Shown piece after piece: positions 43,009 through 51,559 of a DNA stretch of 64,000 nt. This DNA is from Pseudomonas iridis (GTDB lineage: Bacteria; Pseudomonadota; Gammaproteobacteria; Pseudomonadales; Pseudomonadaceae): positions 1 through 64,000 of the forward strand of contig NZ_JACXXO010000022.1 in NCBI RefSeq assembly GCF_017980685.1, in the 5' to 3' direction. The notes under the pieces are model-generated. The model did no database searches and had not been told where the DNA came from. It saw only the letters and a program-made list of their open reading frames with translations. The translations under genes were made by a program, and so were the position numbers. The stretch's first letter is position 1; every line of letters starts with the position of its first letter.

Positions 43009-44859
43009 ATGGCCAAGCCGCCCAGGAAAACCAGCGTAACCACGACGCCGCCCGCCTCTCCAGCCCCTAGGCCCGTTGCGGGTGTGGAAGTACCCCCCGC
43101 TTCGATCACAACCTCTCACGTCGTGGGCGCCGCTCATGCCCACAGTTCGACATCCTCCGCAACACCGACTTCCCCCTCTTCAGGCGGAGCGAACGTGCAA
43201 TCGGCGGTGGTCATTACGGCTATTACGGACCCGTCGCGCGCCCGAACGCTGGGTGCCATCAGCGCCACAAACTGGCCGAAGGACAAAATCCATGAACTGC
43301 GACCCGTGTCGATCGACAGTGGCCTGTTCGAAGGTTTTGACGGACAGATTTACGCGTTCGTCGGCGACCGCGATTACATGTGGGTCGAGCGCCGCGCAGA
43401 TGGCGAATATCGAAGTCCTTTGGTGACGCGGCCGGGTGCAGAATTGAGCTTCAGAAAACTCGAAGGTGAAGCCCGCTGGCATGCCGATTGGCTGCCTTTG
43501 CAGCCTGTACCCGACCCAGATGTGACGCGCAACGACGCTCGGCCCAAGCCTCTCGGGTTCATACCGCCATTTCTGGCGGCCACCCTGACCTCCCGCGAAC
43601 ACTCGGCGCAGGGCTTGCGTTACGACGCCGCCCACCGGCCCTATGTCGATACGCTCGAGGGCACCATCATGATTCATCGTCATCCGGATGGAAGTTATCA
43701 ACAGAAATCCGCTGACCGCTTCATCCCGACGGGCCCGATGGTGGAGCAAATGGCGGGGCAGAAAATCTGGCGGTTCATTCAGAACGCCGAAGAGGGCCAG
43801 GCATCGAATCAACATTCGGCCAGTACTGATGGCGCCAGCGTTGACGCCATTGCTCAACCGGGCACGCGCGCCCACGGGGCAGAACGGCCACAGCCGCTGG
43901 CGAATGAACAATGGATAAACTGGGGCAAGGAAATAAAACCGGAAACCGGTGAATCCATTGCCATCAACGGCCGCCACTACCCTATCGTGCCGGCAGGCAA
44001 CCAGACGAACGACGCCACACGCGTGTACTTTCTCAGCCATCCGGATTTTTCGCCGAGCCATTTCGAGACGTTCGAGCGCATGCTGCGCGAGGCGCCGGCC
44101 CTTCAACCCGTGCCGATCTGGCGCAGCACTGATACGCCATTGAAGGTACGCGTCGGCGAGAAATCGTTCACCCAGCCCCTGACGCAATCGGTCAGGGACA
44201 TGTTCAGCGAGTTTTCCGATATCACTGCCCGAGCCGTCGCCAGAATGTTGTTCGAGCGTGCCGACAACTCGCGCACGATCACCTCCGCCGGTCTGTTGAA
44301 GCTGCAGTGGATAACCGATCAATGGCGGCGCAAGCCACTGGGCGCAGTTTCTTCGTTCGCCGACCCGGTGGACATGCTGCCAGTGGCGCCACAGGCGCAA
44401 ATTGGTGGCCGAACCACCGTCCTGCTGCCGCCCGAGGTGGACGGCCCGCTGCAACGCCTGACATTCGACCCGCAGCGTTTCCACGAGGAGTGGACCAAAT
44501 ACCGCAGCAATTCGACGTTTGCCAGTCTCAGGTTACTGGTCAGCGGGGTGCTCAGACGCTGCGGCTACGAAGTGGCGCCCTTCACCCGCTTTCAGGATTG
44601 GTCGTCGCTGGTTTTCCAGGGCAGCAACCGGGACAAGGTCTATTTCATGAAGGTGGGACAAGTCACCGGCAACGCTTTTGCGCTGGGCCATTCCCCGGAG
44701 ACGGAATTCGCCGATCCGCAGCTGCGGGCAAGGATTGGCAACCCCGCCTATACCGCCCTCATGCAAGCCAGGACGGAGGGCAAAATCGTCTGGCTGCAGG
44801 GCGGTGTCCTCAGTGACGGACTGGGCCGCTACTGTGTGTTCATCATCAGAGAAGCGTGA
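43009..44859 (+). CDS. Island A-family protein A2, unknown function
   Basis: 616 residues. Starts MAKPPRK and continues Pro/Ser/Ala-rich to about residue 60, then QSAVVITAI, the shared motif. Two beta modules (GLFEGFDGQIYAFVGDRD... and GLRYDAAHRPYVDTLEG...) follow, then the common C-terminal domain from about WINWGKEI (305) to VFIIREA. A proper AGGAAG ribosome site precedes the ATG. Unlike A1 and A3 it has no KRPRL motif (it has GAERPQP there). Part of the same co-directional set, 127 bases after B1. Function unknown. Confidence 0.75.
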   Translation: MAKPPRKTSVTTTPPASPAPRPVAGVEVPPASITTSHVVGAAHAHSSTSSATPTSPSSGGANVQSAVVITAITDPSRARTLGAISATNWPKDKIHELRPVSIDSGLFEGFDGQIYAFVGDRDYMWVERRADGEYRSPLVTRPGAELSFRKLEGEARWHADWLPLQPVPDPDVTRNDARPKPLGFIPPFLAATLTSREHSAQGLRYDAAHRPYVDTLEGTIMIHRHPDGSYQQKSADRFIPTGPMVEQMAGQKIWRFIQNAEEGQASNQHSASTDGASVDAIAQPGTRAHGAERPQPLANEQWINWGKEIKPETGESIAINGRHYPIVPAGNQTNDATRVYFLSHPDFSPSHFETFERMLREAPALQPVPIWRSTDTPLKVRVGEKSFTQPLTQSVRDMFSEFSDITARAVARMLFERADNSRTITSAGLLKLQWITDQWRRKPLGAVSSFADPVDMLPVAPQAQIGGRTTVLLPPEVDGPLQRLTFDPQRFHEEWTKYRSNSTFASLRLLVSGVLRRCGYEVAPFTRFQDWSSLVFQGSNRDKVYFMKVGQVTGNAFALGHSPETEFADPQLRARIGNPAYTALMQARTEGKIVWLQGGVLSDGLGRYCVFIIREA

Positions 44860-44978
44860 CGTCAGCCCTGACACGGGGAGGCGCAGACGTGACGATTTTT
44901 GAGAACGATATATAGATACCGCCAGTGAAAAAACTGCTTCGAAGATGATGGAATTTCAATCATCAGCGGTACATACCC

Positions 44979-46931
44979 ATGGCCAAACCTCCACGCAAAA
45001 TCCCCTCTTCTTCGCCCTCCCCGGACGGCTCCGCGTTGCCCACCCGCTCGACTGCCGCGCAAGGCCCTGATCCCGTTGCAGCCGTGAGCGGGCCGGGATC
45101 AAGCAGGCAAACCCGCGCACCCGGCACCGATGAGCGCGCGGTCGAAACCACCGCCAGTGGAACACCTCGGGAAAGCGCTGTTGTCGTCAATCCGCTACCC
45201 GGAGCAACGCCCGAGCGAGTGGCGGCAGCCATGGCCATGATTACGCTGCGCCCGGAGCAGGTGGCTGCGTTGCGCGCCATTGACAACGAACCGGGGCTGT
45301 TCAAGAGCGAGGATTCAAGAACGTATGCCCACCTGGGCGAAGGCACCTACTTTCTGGCAGTACGCAACGCGGCCGGCGAGTACCAGGTGCCATTACTCGC
45401 CACCCCGCACTTGTCCGGCCCGACGCTCAGGAGAATCGACGGGCAGGCGCTGTGGCGCATCGAGGCGCCAGACTGGATGCGCGCCCCACCCTCTGACTCA
45501 TCGCCCTCGGCGGGCACACCTGCAAGGCCTGCCACGCCGCTGTTCCTTTCGCGGCAACTGGCTGAGACGTTGACCCATCCGGACGACTCGAGCCTGGGAC
45601 TTCGTTTTGACCGAAAAAAACGCACGTACGTCGACATTCAAGACCCGCAACCGGCAGATGCAAACCTGAGCAATACGGTGCAGGTGCGCAGAAATTCCGA
45701 TGGCATCTATCAGCAATGCCATGCGGGAGAGCGCACACCCTCGGGGCCGCTGGTCGAACAGATTCCAGGCACCCGACTCTGGCGAGAAATATCCCGGACA
45801 ACAACATCCGAACAGACGCACTCGCGGCCAGACGTCGATCAGCACGCTGTCAGGCCTGACTCCCCCGAACCGGGCCCGAGCAAGCGTCCGCGACTGGAGG
45901 CCGAAGAGCGACTCCCCCCCGATACGGACTTGTTCGCTGACCGCCTGCTGCTCGATGCCAGCGGCGCAATGAACCTGTCCACCGGTTACTGGCGCAACTG
46001 GGGCAAACCGCAAAAACCGGCGGACGCCTCAATAGAAATAGCCGGGCTTCATTATCCGATCGTGCCTCAGCCCCTGCAGGCCAATCCACGTCTGGTCTAT
46101 CTGCAACACCCACGATTTGCGCCAGATCACTTTGACGCATTTGAGCGAATGCTGGTGGAAGAACCTGCGCTGCAACCGATATGGGCCGTCAAACGCGAGA
46201 GTGGTTGGGCCGTGATGGAAAATCGCATGCCGTTCGCGACACCGCTGACGCAGCAAGTCGCCAACTCGTTCAATTACATGACGCCCGACTCGGCGAGCGC
46301 CATTGCCAGGGAAGTATTTCGCCGGGCAGCCTATCAAAGGGCAATTGACGGTAACGGACTGGCGCGACTCAATCAGACCTTCCGGCATTGGAACGACAGG
46401 GCCAAAACCTTTTCACCCCGTCGCGATCTGAGCGATCCACTGATGATGCTGCCAACGCTGCCTACCCTGTTTGGCGTGACCGCACCTCACTGGAGGATCC
46501 ACCTCCCGACCCGCACGGCCAGCGAGTTCCAGCGCCTGAACTTCGACCCCACGCGCCTGCCCGAGTGGAGCGCCTATCTGGCAGCACCTGACAGCGCCAA
46601 CCTGCAGACCCTGTTCAGAACCGTGCTGCAGCACAATGGCTACAGCGTGTATGCCAGCAGTCGCGCACTCAACGAGAACGCCGTGGTGTTTCACCGAGAA
46701 GGGCTTGATGCCGTGTTTGTGCTGAAAATTCCGGATGACCCTCACAACCTGTTACACCGTGCCACGCTGCCGGGGTTCGAGATCGCCAACCCGCAATTTC
46801 GTGCCGTAGTGGGCGAGGCGGCGCACCAAAGGCTAATTTCATTTGTCAGCGAGATGAAAATCATCTACCTGGTGGGTGGCCTTGAACTGACAGGTGTATC
46901 GCCTGCGCTCTATATCGTGCGTGAAAGTTGA
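44979..46931 (+). CDS. Island A-family protein A3, unknown function
   Basis: 650 residues. Starts MAKPPRK as A2, then a long Ser/Pro/Thr-rich tract to about 65 and ESAVVVNPL. Two beta modules follow (GLFKSEDSRTYAHLGEG..., LRFDRKKRTYVDIQD...), then KRPRL at residues 302-306 in PSKRPRLEA, then the shared C-terminal domain ending VSPALYIVRES. No signal peptide. It is the last A gene, 201 bases before B2. Closest to A2 in the N-terminus, suggesting an A duplication. No catalytic motif recognised. Confidence 0.75.
   Translation: MAKPPRKIPSSSPSPDGSALPTRSTAAQGPDPVAAVSGPGSSRQTRAPGTDERAVETTASGTPRESAVVVNPLPGATPERVAAAMAMITLRPEQVAALRAIDNEPGLFKSEDSRTYAHLGEGTYFLAVRNAAGEYQVPLLATPHLSGPTLRRIDGQALWRIEAPDWMRAPPSDSSPSAGTPARPATPLFLSRQLAETLTHPDDSSLGLRFDRKKRTYVDIQDPQPADANLSNTVQVRRNSDGIYQQCHAGERTPSGPLVEQIPGTRLWREISRTTTSEQTHSRPDVDQHAVRPDSPEPGPSKRPRLEAEERLPPDTDLFADRLLLDASGAMNLSTGYWRNWGKPQKPADASIEIAGLHYPIVPQPLQANPRLVYLQHPRFAPDHFDAFERMLVEEPALQPIWAVKRESGWAVMENRMPFATPLTQQVANSFNYMTPDSASAIAREVFRRAAYQRAIDGNGLARLNQTFRHWNDRAKTFSPRRDLSDPLMMLPTLPTLFGVTAPHWRIHLPTRTASEFQRLNFDPTRLPEWSAYLAAPDSANLQTLFRTVLQHNGYSVYASSRALNENAVVFHREGLDAVFVLKIPDDPHNLLHRATLPGFEIANPQFRAVVGEAAHQRLISFVSEMKIIYLVGGLELTGVSPALYIVRES
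45882..45896 (+). other. KRPRL nuclear-localisation-like motif in A3
   Basis: Lys-Arg-Pro-Arg-Leu at residues 302-306, same core as in A1, although the flanking residues differ. Confidence 0.4.
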
Positions 46932-46970
46932 CCACCTCATTAAAAAATCCGTTCGAAACTGATTCAGAGA

Positions 46971-47001
46971 CAACTGGAGCAGCCTTATGCTGCTCCAGTT
47001 G
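46971..47001. terminator. Strong hairpin between A3 and B2
   Basis: CAACTGGAGCAG-CCTTATG-CTGCTCCAGTTG, a perfect 12-bp stem, 39 bases after the A3 stop. No long T tract follows directly (GGTTTTAATAAAT is 8 bases on), so it may be a terminator, attenuator or processing site. Confidence 0.5.
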
Positions 47002-47116
47002 GCGTGCCGGTTTTAATAAATAACCGACAGCAGTTTTCCGCAACGGGCGGTAACTTCCTGCTGATATACATCTGGAAAACCTGTAATTAGCATGACACCG
47101 CACATTTAAAGTAACT

Positions 47117-47130
47117 GAACAAGGAAGTTC
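47117..47130 (+). promoter_or_regulatory. RsmA/RsmE-type hairpin over the B2 ribosome site
   Basis: GAACAAGGAAGTTC two bases before the B2 start: stem GAAC/GTTC, loop AAGGAA. ACAAGGAAGT is an exact fit to the (A/U)CANGGANG(U/A) consensus. GGA in the loop is the Shine-Dalgarno. Confidence 0.65.
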
Positions 47131-47132
47131 AA

Positions 47133-49919
47133 ATGACTGGCCCGGTGAAACATCAGTTTTCGATTCAGGATTCTGTAGTTGTTACAGATATTGGCGATAC
47201 CCCCAACCCTTCCACGGACTCCACGATTGATTTTGATCGCGATGCCTCCGACAGCGGAAAAACCAGCTCCCACAGCAAGCCAAATCAATTAAAAGAACTC
47301 GACGATTTATTTGGTCCCCTGCAATTTGGGGCCTCCACGATCACACGCAGATCATTGGACGCCCTCGGCGCCACGGTTAATGGTCAACCATTGACGGGCG
47401 ACAATACGCACTTTCGTATCCCCCGTCGTTCTTTCATCAATTCGCTGCAATTCAGTTACAGCGAAATCGAAAAACGCACCAAGGTCACAACACTCGGCAA
47501 AAACTACTTACTTCCAACATTCCTGTATGAACTGGCGTCGGCTCGTCCCGCGGACGCACCTCCGGTCATCAGGGAAGAAGCAGATGCGCCGCCGGATGCC
47601 AGTGGCTTTCGCAAAAAAACCATCCAGCTGTTGAATGCGGCACAAAAGATTGATCTGCGCCGCGTCAGCGCCAATCCAACCAACTATCCCTACTGGGCGT
47701 TGGTCAGACAATACAGCGTGCTCGGCCCAAGCCTCGGTATTCAACTTTTCGGAATATGGATGGGGCTGCGCGGGATCAACGATGCTCTTAAAGCAAAGAA
47801 CGAAACCGATGCCTTTTTCAACGGTATCGGCCTGGTGACGGAAGGCGCCTCAATAGCTGTCGATGTGGTGACCACCCGGGTGGGCACGAGTTTGATAAAA
47901 ACGGGGAGCGACGCCTTCAATGATTTCGCCAGGACCAGGGCTGGACTGCGATGGAGCCGCTCTGGCGAACTTATCGGCGGAGCACTGACATTGCCTTTCG
48001 ACATCATGAGTGCCGTAAAAGAGTTCAAGACAGCCGAATCAAAATCCGGCAAGGAGGCTACCGCACACTACGTAAGCGCTGGATTGAACATTGCCAGCGC
48101 TGCCATGACGGTCATCCTTGGCTCCGCAGCGATGGCCGGGTTCTCGTTCGCCGGCCCGGTCGGTTTGATCGCAGGAGCGATGATGGCCATAGGGTCGCAA
48201 GTCTATGGGGCGGTGAGTCTGGTCGATGACATTGACGACTATATCGAACTCACGCTGGAGGAAAGATGGCGTACTGGCTGGTTTACGTTCGTGTTTATGG
48301 AGGCCGACCGCGACATTCTCGACCGCTATGAGATTGCCAAAGCCCGTGCTGCACATTCCAGCCAGTTGAAAGCAACGGCCAGAAAGTATCTCGATGAAAC
48401 CATGAAAAACACCACAGAGGCGGTCGTCAACGGAGCATTCGAAGTGACGCTGCTTCCCAGGAGGGAATACACCACCAATTGGGGCCTGAAGACCTCGAAA
48501 ATCGTTTACGTCCCGCAAATCCGGGATACAGACGATCTGATAGACGCCCGTGATGGCGTCACCACGCAAACACCTGGCGCCGAACTTGGCAGTGCCGAAA
48601 ACGGCAAAAACATTTTATGGCTGCTGGGCGGCGGTAATGACACGGTCAGGGGAGTGGGCAAGAAACCGAATGTTTTCTACTTCACCGATGGCAGGAAGGA
48701 CCTGACCGGAGGGTCCGAGAATGATCGGTTCATTGCGCAGGACGCTGCCCAGGTGCTCTACGGTGCCGATCCCGACGATGAAAACCACTCCACCCTGCGC
48801 GGAGGTGACGGCCACAATTCGCTGGAATTCATCGGTGAGCAAAAATTCAAGGCAGACGATCGCGGCTATGACATCGACCTGTCCGCCGGGACTCTGCATG
48901 TGTTTACTCCGGATTCATCGGCCGAAGATGGCAACCGGTACGCCTTCAAGGCGCTGCTGGAGCGTATCAACGAGATTCACACACTGGGCAACGGCACCAC
49001 GAACGTCACCGGCTCAAGGGAAGCCGATGTCATCGTGGCGCAAGGCAAGGATACGATCCATGCCGGCGAGGGTGACGACATCATCTATCTGCACAAGGAT
49101 GGGGCCGCAGCATTCGGCGAGTCGGGACAGGATACTTACAACATCCCGCTAACCATCAATAACGTATCGATAACAGAAGACGGTGTGGAAGAAAGCGCAA
49201 TCGTACTCGATTGGAGAATGGATCTTATCGAAACATGGCGAGTCGTCAAAACCACGCTCGAAGTCACGTTGAAATTCGACTTCGATGATGCTCGTACAAG
49301 CAAACTGTATGTCCACGATGTGTACAGGCAGTCCGATGACACGCGGCTATTGATCAATAACAAACTGACTTTTGTCACCCGCGACAAGTGCCACCTCAAA
49401 CCTGACCTGCCTGCACAGATCACTGGTGACCAATCCGTTGAGATTTTTGCCATCGTTACCCGCGAAGCAGGCCCGGAACCTGTCACGATTGTCGATCAAT
49501 ATTTGGCCCCCCACGTTCCGGCGAACACTTTCACCGATTACTACGTGCAGCGTCACTCATCTGCGAGCTCGTTTACATCCGGCAGGAGCGCACCTCTTTA
49601 CGGTACGCGGATATTCCTCGATTACGACAGTTGCGAACTGACCGGAGTCCAGGCGAGGTACGAGACAGAAGTTGATTGGGTACATTCATCGCCTACGGAC
49701 AAGATAGATATCGAGTGCGGGCTCAGTTTCCATTTCGGAAATAAAGTGGTGGTAATTGCCAGGTTTGCCAATCACAAGGAAATGACGCTCGAAGACGCGT
49801 TACTGAAAATAGTGAACAACCAGATCAATCATGCCTACTCTGGTCTTCAGGGACGGCAAGGTTCACAACGTACATTTGACGAAAGAAATGGTGGCGGCGC
49901 CGAGAACCTATGTTTATAG
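47133..49919 (+). CDS. Island B-family protein B2, N-terminal 928 residues (frame broken near 49830)
   Basis: Starts MTGPVKHQFSIQDSVVVTDIG with the shared motif, then aligns with B1: FGASTITRRSLDALGATVNG, hydrophobic pore-like segments (TLPFDIMSAVKEF; GLNIASAAMTVILGSAAMAG at about 320-345), and RTX-like repeats (LGGGNDTVRGV, LRGGDGHNSLEF, HAGEGDDIIYL; about 493-670). The aligned part ends at about IVNNQIN near residue 900; the remaining residues to the stop at 49919 look like out-of-frame translation. GC is lower than in B1. Joined to 49831-50631 it would be about 1,165 residues, like B1. Confidence 0.75.
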   Translation: MTGPVKHQFSIQDSVVVTDIGDTPNPSTDSTIDFDRDASDSGKTSSHSKPNQLKELDDLFGPLQFGASTITRRSLDALGATVNGQPLTGDNTHFRIPRRSFINSLQFSYSEIEKRTKVTTLGKNYLLPTFLYELASARPADAPPVIREEADAPPDASGFRKKTIQLLNAAQKIDLRRVSANPTNYPYWALVRQYSVLGPSLGIQLFGIWMGLRGINDALKAKNETDAFFNGIGLVTEGASIAVDVVTTRVGTSLIKTGSDAFNDFARTRAGLRWSRSGELIGGALTLPFDIMSAVKEFKTAESKSGKEATAHYVSAGLNIASAAMTVILGSAAMAGFSFAGPVGLIAGAMMAIGSQVYGAVSLVDDIDDYIELTLEERWRTGWFTFVFMEADRDILDRYEIAKARAAHSSQLKATARKYLDETMKNTTEAVVNGAFEVTLLPRREYTTNWGLKTSKIVYVPQIRDTDDLIDARDGVTTQTPGAELGSAENGKNILWLLGGGNDTVRGVGKKPNVFYFTDGRKDLTGGSENDRFIAQDAAQVLYGADPDDENHSTLRGGDGHNSLEFIGEQKFKADDRGYDIDLSAGTLHVFTPDSSAEDGNRYAFKALLERINEIHTLGNGTTNVTGSREADVIVAQGKDTIHAGEGDDIIYLHKDGAAAFGESGQDTYNIPLTINNVSITEDGVEESAIVLDWRMDLIETWRVVKTTLEVTLKFDFDDARTSKLYVHDVYRQSDDTRLLINNKLTFVTRDKCHLKPDLPAQITGDQSVEIFAIVTREAGPEPVTIVDQYLAPHVPANTFTDYYVQRHSSASSFTSGRSAPLYGTRIFLDYDSCELTGVQARYETEVDWVHSSPTDKIDIECGLSFHFGNKVVVIARFANHKEMTLEDALLKIVNNQINHAYSGLQGRQGSQRTFDERNGGGAENLCL

Positions 49920-50631
49920 CCGCGGACGCAGTTCGCTGTCTTTTGCCAACATCGCCTTACCCTTGAAGATGAACCCCAAACCGTACATCTTCCGGCTGCC
50001 TGAACAGGCGCCTTACGAACTCGGCGACAGAAATTCCTGCAGTCAGTTGACGTTCCATCCTGGCCAATCCGGTATCACCAGCATCGAGGGCAACGGGGGA
50101 AACTATCTGGTACACCTGTGCAAAAGAATGATCTTGCGCCTATCCACACCCGGTGGCTTCGCGAATGCCGTCCACAGACTGGACTACTCATCCACATGGG
50201 ACCTGGATGCCCATGCGCTGGGCAGCGTCACCATCGAATTGCAAGGAACGCAGTTGTATCTGGGGTCTACCACTATTCATGTGCCTGAATATGGCGGCGA
50301 CGATCTTGTGGACCAGATGTCCATCATCGGTGCGCACGGGATCATTCATACGGTCGACCTGATCTTTGACATGATTTATATCGGCGGTCTGGACGGGCGA
50401 TATTTCGAGCCACCCAAGGACGACAAATCCCCGTGGCCAGATGAGTTTGCCGAAATTGCGGACAAGGAATTGCGCGTCAATCACATCATCATGGCGGATG
50501 GCAGCGCAGGCTATTTGAAGTACAACCTGGCACAGCGCAAATGGATTTTGAGCAGTGATCCGTCCCGCGACATCAGTTATTCGCAATTGCTTGTACTCAA
50601 TCGCTGCGAGCACCAACTGGGGAAAGCGTGA
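49831..50631 (+). pseudogene. B2 C-terminal part in the next frame
   Basis: 266 residues MPTLVFRDGKVHNVHL... which continue the B1 alignment directly where B2 leaves it, through LVHLCKRMILRLSTPGG, SSTWDLDAHALGSVTIEL, and ending SQLLVLNRCEHQLGKA (B1: FTQLQVLNRCDHQLE). There is no ribosome site before the ATG at 49831. A single extra base, such as the C at 49830, would explain the shift. So it is a broken gene or sequence error, or the two parts are made by frameshifting. Confidence 0.7.
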
Positions 50632-50680
50632 GCATTCTGATCATCCAGTTGCTCAATGGCGTTCACCATTTCGCAGGCGA

Positions 50681-50706
50681 AAAAAAGCCCGCAGTGTGAG
50701 CGGGCG
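50681..50706 (-). terminator. Terminator of uraH
   Basis: GCCCGC/GCGGGC hairpin with a T-run on the minus strand, beyond the stop at 50764. Confidence 0.75.
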
Positions 50707-50763
50707 AAAGACCAAAGAAGCTATATGCGCAGTCGCTTCCCGGCAGGGGCAGCCGCTTGGGGG

Positions 50764-51117
50764 TCAACTGCCCCGATACGTGGAGTAGCTGTAAGGCGAG
50801 ATCAGCAATGGAACGTGGTAGTGATCCTGTTCGGCAGAGATGCCGAACCGCAGCACTACCACATCCAGAAACGCCGGCTCCGGCAGTTGCACACCACGGG
50901 CGCGGTAGTAATCGCCAGCGTGGAACTGAACCTGATAAACCCCGGTACGGTAGTCATCGCCCTGCAACAGCGGCGCATCGACCCGGCCATCGCTGTTGGT
51001 TGTCGCGCTGGCGACCAATTCCAGCTGCGAACCTTCAACGCGGTATAACTCGACCTTGATCGAGCTGCCCGGGCAACCGTGTGCAGCGTCCAAAACGTGT
51101 GTAGTCAAACGTCCCAT
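50764..51117 (-). CDS. uraH: 5-hydroxyisourate hydrolase
   Basis: 117 residues, transthyretin-like. Starts MGRLTTHVLDAAHGCPG with the catalytic His, has the VSATT-like and FHAGDYYRARGVQLPEP blocks and ends SPYSYSTYRGS, the YRGS signature of HIUase. It opens 5-hydroxyisourate to OHCU, the second step of urate breakdown. Divergent from puuE. A TTGTACACAA palindrome sits about 136 bases upstream. Single gene with its own terminator. Confidence 0.93.
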   Translation of the reverse strand: MGRLTTHVLDAAHGCPGSSIKVELYRVEGSQLELVASATTNSDGRVDAPLLQGDDYRTGVYQVQFHAGDYYRARGVQLPEPAFLDVVVLRFGISAEQDHYHVPLLISPYSYSTYRGS

Positions 51118-51248
51118 TGATTCTGCGCGCCTGCCTGCATGGAGCAGTCAGACTTCGCGCCTCCCGAAGTCAGTTGAAAAGGAGACCGCACCGATTCGGA
51201 GCACGAAAAGCTGCGGCGAGCGACTGATTAAGACACTTTTCAAAAAAA

Positions 51249-51258
51249 TTGTACACAA
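51249..51258. promoter_or_regulatory. TTGTACACAA palindrome upstream of uraH
   Basis: TTGTACACAA; about 136 bases before uraH, the same distance as the azgA copy from its gene. Confidence 0.5.
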
Positions 51259-51454
51259 TAAAAACGACATTTTTTGCTTCGTCCCCGCCATCCGGGGCTT
51301 TTCTCCCGGTCAACCCCGCAAGCGCATGAACATTGCACCTTACATCCATTAACTGACTAGTCAGGCAGGTTTCTTGCAGGCTCACGCCGATAGCAGCAAA
51401 AGATGACAGTCGGTGAAAAATGCGAAAATTCAGGCTTACAAAGTGCGATTAAAG

Positions 51455-51464
51455 TTGTATACAA
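51455..51464. promoter_or_regulatory. TTGTATACAA palindrome upstream of puuE
   Basis: TTGTATACAA, a perfect 10-base palindrome about 100 bases before the puuE start. Third member of the motif set. Confidence 0.55.
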
Positions 51465-51559
51465 TCAGCCCATCGCTGTGACGCCAGCCTGCAATCTCAT
51501 CGCCAGGCAGCCACGTAATCCCGACTTTGAATAAGTCATGAACAAGAAGGAAGACTGCA

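Larger units (their letters stand above)
51118..51559. other. Divergent promoter region uraH-puuE
   Basis: 442 bases without a gene. AT-rich middle. Holds TTGTACACAA at 51249-51258 and TTGTATACAA at 51455-51464, and a 12-base palindrome CTGACTAGTCAG at 51353-51364 of unknown meaning. Confidence 0.5.

Noticed and set aside
43180..44484. Long minus-strand reading frame opposite A2
   Set aside because: It is the shadow of A2 in a high-GC gene; the plus-strand frame carries conserved paralogous sequence.
39264..50631. B proteins as ordinary type I-secreted RTX adhesins
   Set aside because: Only a few irregular Gly/Asp repeats, no ABC transporter or TolC-type genes nearby, and a large hydrophobic pore-like domain.
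49831..50631. Independent small gene after B2
   Set aside because: No ribosome site, and its sequence aligns with the C-terminus of B1.
51353..51364. CTGACTAGTCAG palindrome as a purine operator
   Set aside because: Occurs once in the regions I inspected; no second copy near other purine genes.
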